The translations under genes were made by a program, and so were the position numbers. This document shows, piece after piece, positions 21,435-26,079 of a stretch of 26,079 nucleotides of DNA (its first letter is position 1; the number at the start of each line of letters is the position of its first letter). Source of the DNA: a virus; IMG/VR virus record IMGVR_UViG_3300028823_000011, positions 1 through 26,079 of that record; one strand, 5' to 3'. A model generated the notes under the pieces. It had not been told where the DNA came from, ran no database searches, and worked only from the letters and a program-made list of their open reading frames with translations.

Positions 21435-22634
21435 ATGTTCGACAAATACGATAGTTTCAATGAATTCTACGGAGACGTGTGCGACAACCCTAAAGATAAG
21501 GTTGAGCGCCACCTAGCCGTTTGGCAGAAGAAGAACATCTGCTTTGGTGGTAAGGGTAGCGCACCAGATCCAAATCCCGGTATGCTTGCCAGCGCCGAAG
21601 CTGCTAAGACTGCTGCTGATGCTCAGAGGGAAATAGCCAGAGAGCAACTAGACTTCTACAAAAGACAGTACGAAGATCTAAAGCCAGTTCTTACTGAGGT
21701 ACTACAAGGCCAAGTCACGACTCAGGAAGAGTCAATGCGTCAGGCTAAAGAGTACGAAGACTACATGAAAGGCACCTTCCGTCCTCTTGAGCAGAAGCTG
21801 ACGGATGAGGCAATGAAGTACAACACTGAGGCTGAGCGTGAGAAGTTGGCGCGTGGTGCGATTGCTGATACCGCTTCAGCATTTGCAAACATGCGAGGCC
21901 AAGCGCAACGTCAATCCCGTGCATCTGGTGTCAATCCAAACTCTGGTAGGTTCGCAGCTCTGAACCAACAGCTCAACTTGCAAGAAGCTTTGGCTCGTGC
22001 TGGCGCTGCTACTGGCGCTAGAGAAGCTGCTGTTGATAAAGGCCGAGCAATGACGTATGACGCGGCTGCACTTGGTCGTGGCTTACCATCCAACGTGACA
22101 GCATCCTTTGGTACTGGCATTAGCGCAGGTCAAGGTGCTACCAACTCAGCAATGGCTCCCGGCAATATCATGGGTCAAGGCTACCAAGGCTACAGTCAAC
22201 AAATGGCTGGCGCACAACAAGGCTACGGCACTGCTGGTGGAATTTACGGACAAGAGTTCGGCGCTCGTATGCAAGGCTATAATGCTCAACAGCAAGCTGA
22301 TGCTGCTCTGTGGGGTGGCTTAGGTCAGTTGGGCGGTATGGCATTCGGCGGCACTAAAGGCTTTGGTTTGTTTAAAGGCAATGCTGACGGTGGCGAGATA
22401 TCTACTCCTTGGAACCGCAAAGCAATCGGCATGCACGAAGGCCCCGGCCCTGTGAGTGGCCCCGGTGGGCCTGTGGATGACAAGATCCCAGCTATGCTGT
22501 CTGACGGAGAGTATGTGATCCCAGCCGACACTGTCAAGAAGATTGGTAAGAAAAACCTAGACAAGTTGGTTAAGCAGACCCATACCCCTGCTGAAGTACA
22601 GCGTCGCAGGAAAGCACTGAAAGGTAAAAAATAA
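21435..22634 (+). CDS. internal virion protein candidate with ADGG/GPGG C-terminal motif, 399 aa
   Basis: A likely ejection-type or core protein. The N-terminus (MFDKYDSFNEFYGDVCDN) is followed by a long helical, glutamine-rich part (TAADAQREIAREQLDFYKRQ ... TTQEESMRQAKEY), then a glycine- and alanine-rich middle with repeated GYQGYSQQ-like units. Near the C-terminus ADGGEIS (317-323) is followed by GPGPVSGPGGPVDDKIPAM and LSDGEYVIP, a motif I know from various phage virion proteins. The protein ends in a lysine-rich tail (RRRKALKGKK). There is no signal peptide. Its stop overlaps the next start (TAATG at 22632-22636), so the two are probably made together. Confidence 0.78.
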   Translation: MFDKYDSFNEFYGDVCDNPKDKVERHLAVWQKKNICFGGKGSAPDPNPGMLASAEAAKTAADAQREIAREQLDFYKRQYEDLKPVLTEVLQGQVTTQEESMRQAKEYEDYMKGTFRPLEQKLTDEAMKYNTEAEREKLARGAIADTASAFANMRGQAQRQSRASGVNPNSGRFAALNQQLNLQEALARAGAATGAREAAVDKGRAMTYDAAALGRGLPSNVTASFGTGISAGQGATNSAMAPGNIMGQGYQGYSQQMAGAQQGYGTAGGIYGQEFGARMQGYNAQQQADAALWGGLGQLGGMAFGGTKGFGLFKGNADGGEISTPWNRKAIGMHEGPGPVSGPGGPVDDKIPAMLSDGEYVIPADTVKKIGKKNLDKLVKQTHTPAEVQRRRKALKGKK

Positions 22635-23824
22635 TGGCTAGCGGAATCGGTTCCTTCTTGGGCGGGTTAGCTCAAGGCTATCAAACTTCACAAGAGATGG
22701 AGCAGCGTCAACAGGCCATCGAGCGCGATAAAGAACGCATGGCATTGGATAAGGATCGCTTTGCCCTAGAGAAAGATCGTGCTGAGCGTGACGCTAAGAT
22801 GGCTGAGCTTACTCGACAGCAAACACAAATGCAGATTGATGCTGCTAAGCGTGAAGAAGAATTTGTTGCAGACCAAAAAGCTCTCTATACACAATTTCAA
22901 AATCTATCGAAAGCTGGGTACGAGGCTGAGGAGATAACTCCTGACGGTAAAAGTCTTGGTGTTCGTCGCTTCCAAGATGGCCCAACTGCTGTTGCTGAGG
23001 CTAAGGCTCGCGGCAATATGTTTAAGCCCGGCAGTTTAAGAGTAGCCCCAGAGCTAGATTCAACTCAAAAGGCGATTTTATTTAGAGATCTGAACAATCA
23101 GAATCTAATTAAGCACGCCAAATTTACTCCTGAAATTGCTGAAGCTGCTCGTAGACAGGACAAAGAATTAGCAAGTGAAGGGGCTCTGGATGCTCTGAAG
23201 TATTTTGAAGTTACTGGCGACGTTGCTGGCGCAAAAAAAATGTTCAACGACGTTCCAAACAGTAAAATTAAAATACCTGATGATGTTATGTTGAAGCGTG
23301 TCCCAGACGAGTTGCTTGGCGGTTTAAAAACCGTGGGCACTGTAATGAAGAATGGGAAAGAAGAAGTGGTTTTTGACTCTTTCTTAAATGTTATACTTCC
23401 GTCAATGGGGCCAAAAGAATACGCTGCATTCCAAGCACAACAAAGACTGGAAGGCCAGAAGCAAGCGGGCGAGAATCAGCGTACTGACAAGAGAATCTCT
23501 GCAGATATCACTACGTCTCGCGAAGCCAATAAAGCTGCAATGGATCGCGAAGTCTTCCGTGCCCGTAAGGATATCGAAATTGCCAGCATGAAAGGCAAGG
23601 ACGAGAAGGATGCGATAGGCAAACAGCTACGGGATATCATGTTCCCATTGGCAGAGAAGCAAGCATCACAACCCGGCTTCGTATTCAACGCAGATTACTA
23701 CCGCAAGAATACGCTAGACCAACTGAACCGCGCGCGAAACCTATACGAGACAGGAAAAGTTAGAACTCTCGAAGAGGCCGCTGCAGCAGCAGTTAGAGAA
23801 ATACCTTATAGCCCTCCTAAATGA
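22634..23824 (+). CDS. coiled-coil internal virion protein candidate, 396 aa
   Basis: It is coupled to the previous gene. After an N-terminal glycine-rich stretch (MASGIGSFLGGLAQGYQTS) there is a long charged coiled coil (about 20-85, rich in K, E, D, R and Q). The middle and C-terminal parts are mainly helical with no membrane span. A short N-terminal hydrophobic glycine patch followed by a coil is typical of proteins packaged with the DNA and injected early. No enzymatic motif was found. It is followed after 11 bases by the giant last gene of the window. Confidence 0.75.
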   Translation: MASGIGSFLGGLAQGYQTSQEMEQRQQAIERDKERMALDKDRFALEKDRAERDAKMAELTRQQTQMQIDAAKREEEFVADQKALYTQFQNLSKAGYEAEEITPDGKSLGVRRFQDGPTAVAEAKARGNMFKPGSLRVAPELDSTQKAILFRDLNNQNLIKHAKFTPEIAEAARRQDKELASEGALDALKYFEVTGDVAGAKKMFNDVPNSKIKIPDDVMLKRVPDELLGGLKTVGTVMKNGKEEVVFDSFLNVILPSMGPKEYAAFQAQQRLEGQKQAGENQRTDKRISADITTSREANKAAMDREVFRARKDIEIASMKGKDEKDAIGKQLRDIMFPLAEKQASQPGFVFNADYYRKNTLDQLNRARNLYETGKVRTLEEAAAAAVREIPYSPPK

Positions 23825-23835
23825 TAGGTAAATAA

Positions 23836-26079
23836 ATGGCAACTTCCCTCTACAAGACTTCAAACACAGCAGGCTCCGAAGTTAGACGTAGGGGGAAGGG
23901 GATCTCCGATGGTACATACAAACCGGGCGACTTTGTTCAGAAAGATACTGGACAAGAGTACGTCCCGGGGCGTATTGCTAGCGAGGCAATAGGCGAAGAC
24001 TACCGTCCCGGTGTGCTTGCTGATCGTGCTTTACAAGAACCCCTTCCTACCCCTTCCCAGCGTCGTCGTGGTATCTCTACCGCGCCATCAAGGATTCGTC
24101 GCGTCCATTGGAAGGCGATTTCATTGGTGACACTGGTCGTTCCCTATTAACGGGCGGCGTTAACATTGTCAAGGGTGTATATGAACTTGGGAACCTTGCG
24201 TCTGGTGGAGCGCTAGATGAGGCCATTAAGTCCCGTACTGGGACTACTGGGACAGAAAACATTGCCGGAGGTATTCAACAGATCCGTGAGCAAGACTCCC
24301 CAGCCCTGCAAGCACAACGCAAAGAGCTAGAGGATGCTAAGGGTTTTGTTGACAGCTTTACAACAGTCCTGACTAACCCACGTCTGGCTGGCTCCATGCT
24401 GTTTGAGATGGCACCACAGTTGGCTACCGTTGCTTTGGCTGCTCGTACCGTAGCGGTTAAGACATTTGCATGGGGTCTTGAGTCTGGTCTGTCGGCTGAA
24501 GCAGCTTCTAGTCTGGCTGCAACCAACGCAACCCGTACAGTTCTTGGTGTTAACTCCGTGCTTGAGGGCACTGCCGCTGGCTCAGACGCTCGTTCGTCCA
24601 TCCTTGGCATGAAGGAAGAGGAACTAGCCAAGTCTCCCCAGTATCAAAAGCTGTTGGCTGAACTGGGCGATCCTAAGCTAGCCCGTATGAAGCTGGCAAA
24701 CGATGCTTCTGTGGTGTCTACTGCTTTGGCAGGAACCATCTCGCTTGTCTTGAACAAGGTATCTGGCGCTGGTGAGTTGGAAGCTAAGGTTCTGGGTGGC
24801 GTAACTGGCGTAGCTGAAGAAGGTGTCAAAAAGTCAATAGCTAAAGAAGTAGCTAAAGGCGTTGCCAAAGAAACAATACAAGAAGCTGGTGAGGAGGGTG
24901 GATCTCAGTTCGCTCAGAACGTAGGCGAGATGACCTCAGGAGCGCGTCCAGACAAAGATCTCCTTGAGGGAGTACCAGAGGCTGCTGGAGCTGGCGGTGC
25001 GCTTGGCGGGGTGTCTGGTGGCTTCTTTGGGGGTATCTCTAGCCTCAAGGGTAAAACAGCTACGCCTGATGCTGCGCCGGGTACTACCCAAACAGACCAG
25101 ACTCAGAAAGAGTGGCGTAACAATTTGACAAATACCGAGATGGTATCGGGTGCTAACAGTCAAGAACTGATGGCTCACCTGTATGCCACCGGAGATGAAG
25201 CTACTCGCGCTCGTCTAAGGGCTGCAAACCCCGGCCTGAATCTGGAAGCCCTGTCTCAGGATGTCGATCTGGTAAAGAATGGTCAGCGTATTGCAGAACG
25301 CGCACCCGGTTTTGTCAACCAGTTTGTCAACCAGCTAGAAGCTTTCGACCTAAATGCAGCTACTGAGGCTGCTCGGGATGAGATGCGCACTACAGGTAGC
25401 CGCGGTCTTACTGTTGCCAAGGATCTAGCCGCACAAGCTGCTGCAGAACAAGAGCAAGGTATCACCAAAGAACCTCCAGCTCCGGGTGAAGAGCCAGCTA
25501 CCCAACAAGTAGCACCCGCCCCACGTCGCGAACCTCTCGATCAGGAGACTCGTGACCTGCGCTTAGGTGGCTATCAGCGTCAGGCTTTGAATCTGATGCA
25601 GCGCCCACCAGAGTTCCGTAATCAGCAAGCCCAAGAAACTATGTTGGACATGTTGGCTGAGGGCTACACTCAAGATGAAGTGGCAGAAGTATTTGCTCCT
25701 GTCTTTGAGGCTGGCCTTGAGGAAACAGCGCTGGGCTATGATGCTCAGTTGCAAGAGGCTCCTCCTGCTGTACAGGAAACAGAGGCTCCTGACAATATTC
25801 CTGATGCTGGTTACAAGAGAGATACCCTTGAGGTTGTTGAGGCACCCATCCTCCCAACCGACACAGATCCATTCAGCTTTGATCAGATCGTTACTGCGCT
25901 AACTAAGTCTGACTACGAAAAAACTGGTGGAGATCCAGAGCATTTGGACAGGATGAACTACGTCCAGACTAAGGTGCCTCCTGAATTCCAGATGATTGCT
26001 GATGCGCTCGGTATCCGCCTGTACGGTATCAAGTATCTTGGCAAGAACCCAAGAACTACTCGTCGTAATGGTATCTCCT
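23836..26079 (+). CDS. giant virion protein, N-terminal part (frame broken once; runs off the window)
   Basis: The frame from ATG 23836 stops at 24148-24150. The -1 frame is open from 24024 to the last base (about 680 codons) and reads like real protein: SSWYLYRAIKDSSRPLEGDF, then hydrophobic stretches (LAGSMLFEMAPQLATVALA, VVSTALAGTISLVLN), a glycine-rich GAGGALGGVSGGFFGG, and later an acidic, proline-rich region. I infer one gene with one base missing between 24024 and 24147, perhaps in the CCCC runs at 24040-24043 or 24050-24053. Before the break there are three Y-x-P-G units (Y28, Y42, Y56), each 14 residues apart. The end (IADALGIRLYGIKYLGKN) may begin an enzymatic domain. It is probably a polyvalent protein injected with the DNA. 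Confidence 0.8.

Noticed and set aside
18989-26079. Tape-measure protein or tail sheath
   Set aside because: No protein has tape-measure size with uniform helical hydrophobic repeats and no sheath or tube gene is seen, so a long tail is not supported.
1-26079. CRISPR array, insertion sequence, integrase or attachment site
   Set aside because: No regularly spaced direct repeats at DNA level, no transposase or integrase motifs and no matching terminal repeats were seen in the window.

Overview
The window is about 26 kb of a tailed double-stranded DNA phage (Caudoviricetes), and every convincing gene lies on the + strand. It holds the virion-structure and lysis half of the genome. A terminase/portal/scaffold/coat block, short connector proteins, fibre-like proteins and coiled-coil ejection-type proteins are present. 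No tape-measure, sheath or tail-tube gene is recognisable, which points to a podovirus-like (short-tailed) virion. The lysis set is a holin, an inner-membrane spanin with a nested lipoprotein spanin, and an M15 peptidase endolysin. A spanin pair is only useful against an outer membrane, so the host is almost certainly Gram-negative. I cannot name the phage or the host genus.

Layout. 1-280: a tRNA-Trp and an unusual tRNA-Gly. 281-4719: a small unknown protein, terminase small subunit (reading frame broken near its start), an unknown protein, terminase large subunit and portal. 4728-8314: three uncharacterised proteins, a scaffold-like protein and the major capsid protein, closed by a strong intrinsic terminator at 8330-8373. 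8384-9489: small proteins, including an exported cysteine-containing protein whose ribosome site lies in a hairpin. 9496-10484: two head-tail connector candidates. 10484-13574: a BppU-like domain protein, a protein built of 18-residue repeats, a small structural protein and a glycine-rich tail-fibre/adhesin. 13586-16074: accessory proteins, including two tandem paralogues with the HxD...H...R signature of Fe(II)/2-oxoglutarate oxygenases. 16084-18034: a membrane-anchored coiled-coil protein and the lysis cassette. 18044-18979: a metallophosphoesterase with an N-terminal helix-turn-helix-like region. 18989-26079: a large tail protein, a small protein, a GNAT-type acetyltransferase, two coiled-coil virion proteins, and a giant protein that runs off the end of the window.

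How the genes work together. Terminase pumps DNA through the portal into a capsid built on the scaffold. The connectors and the 609-residue protein close the head and form the short tail. The fibre block gives host recognition. The coiled-coil and giant proteins probably ride inside the head and leave with the DNA. Holin, endolysin and spanins then release progeny. Genes are tightly packed, with many ATGA or TAATG start/stop overlaps, so most are probably translated as coupled units.

Three places show a coding frame that must slip by -1 to stay continuous (about 561-583, 11723-11778 and 24024-24147). None has a canonical slippery heptamer and all have short homopolymers nearby. Single-base deletions (sequencing or assembly error, or real mutation) are therefore the simplest reading, but recoding is not excluded. 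The most interesting biology is the pair of oxygenase-like paralogues, the exported protein with its sequestered ribosome site, the 18-residue repeat protein, and the giant terminal protein.
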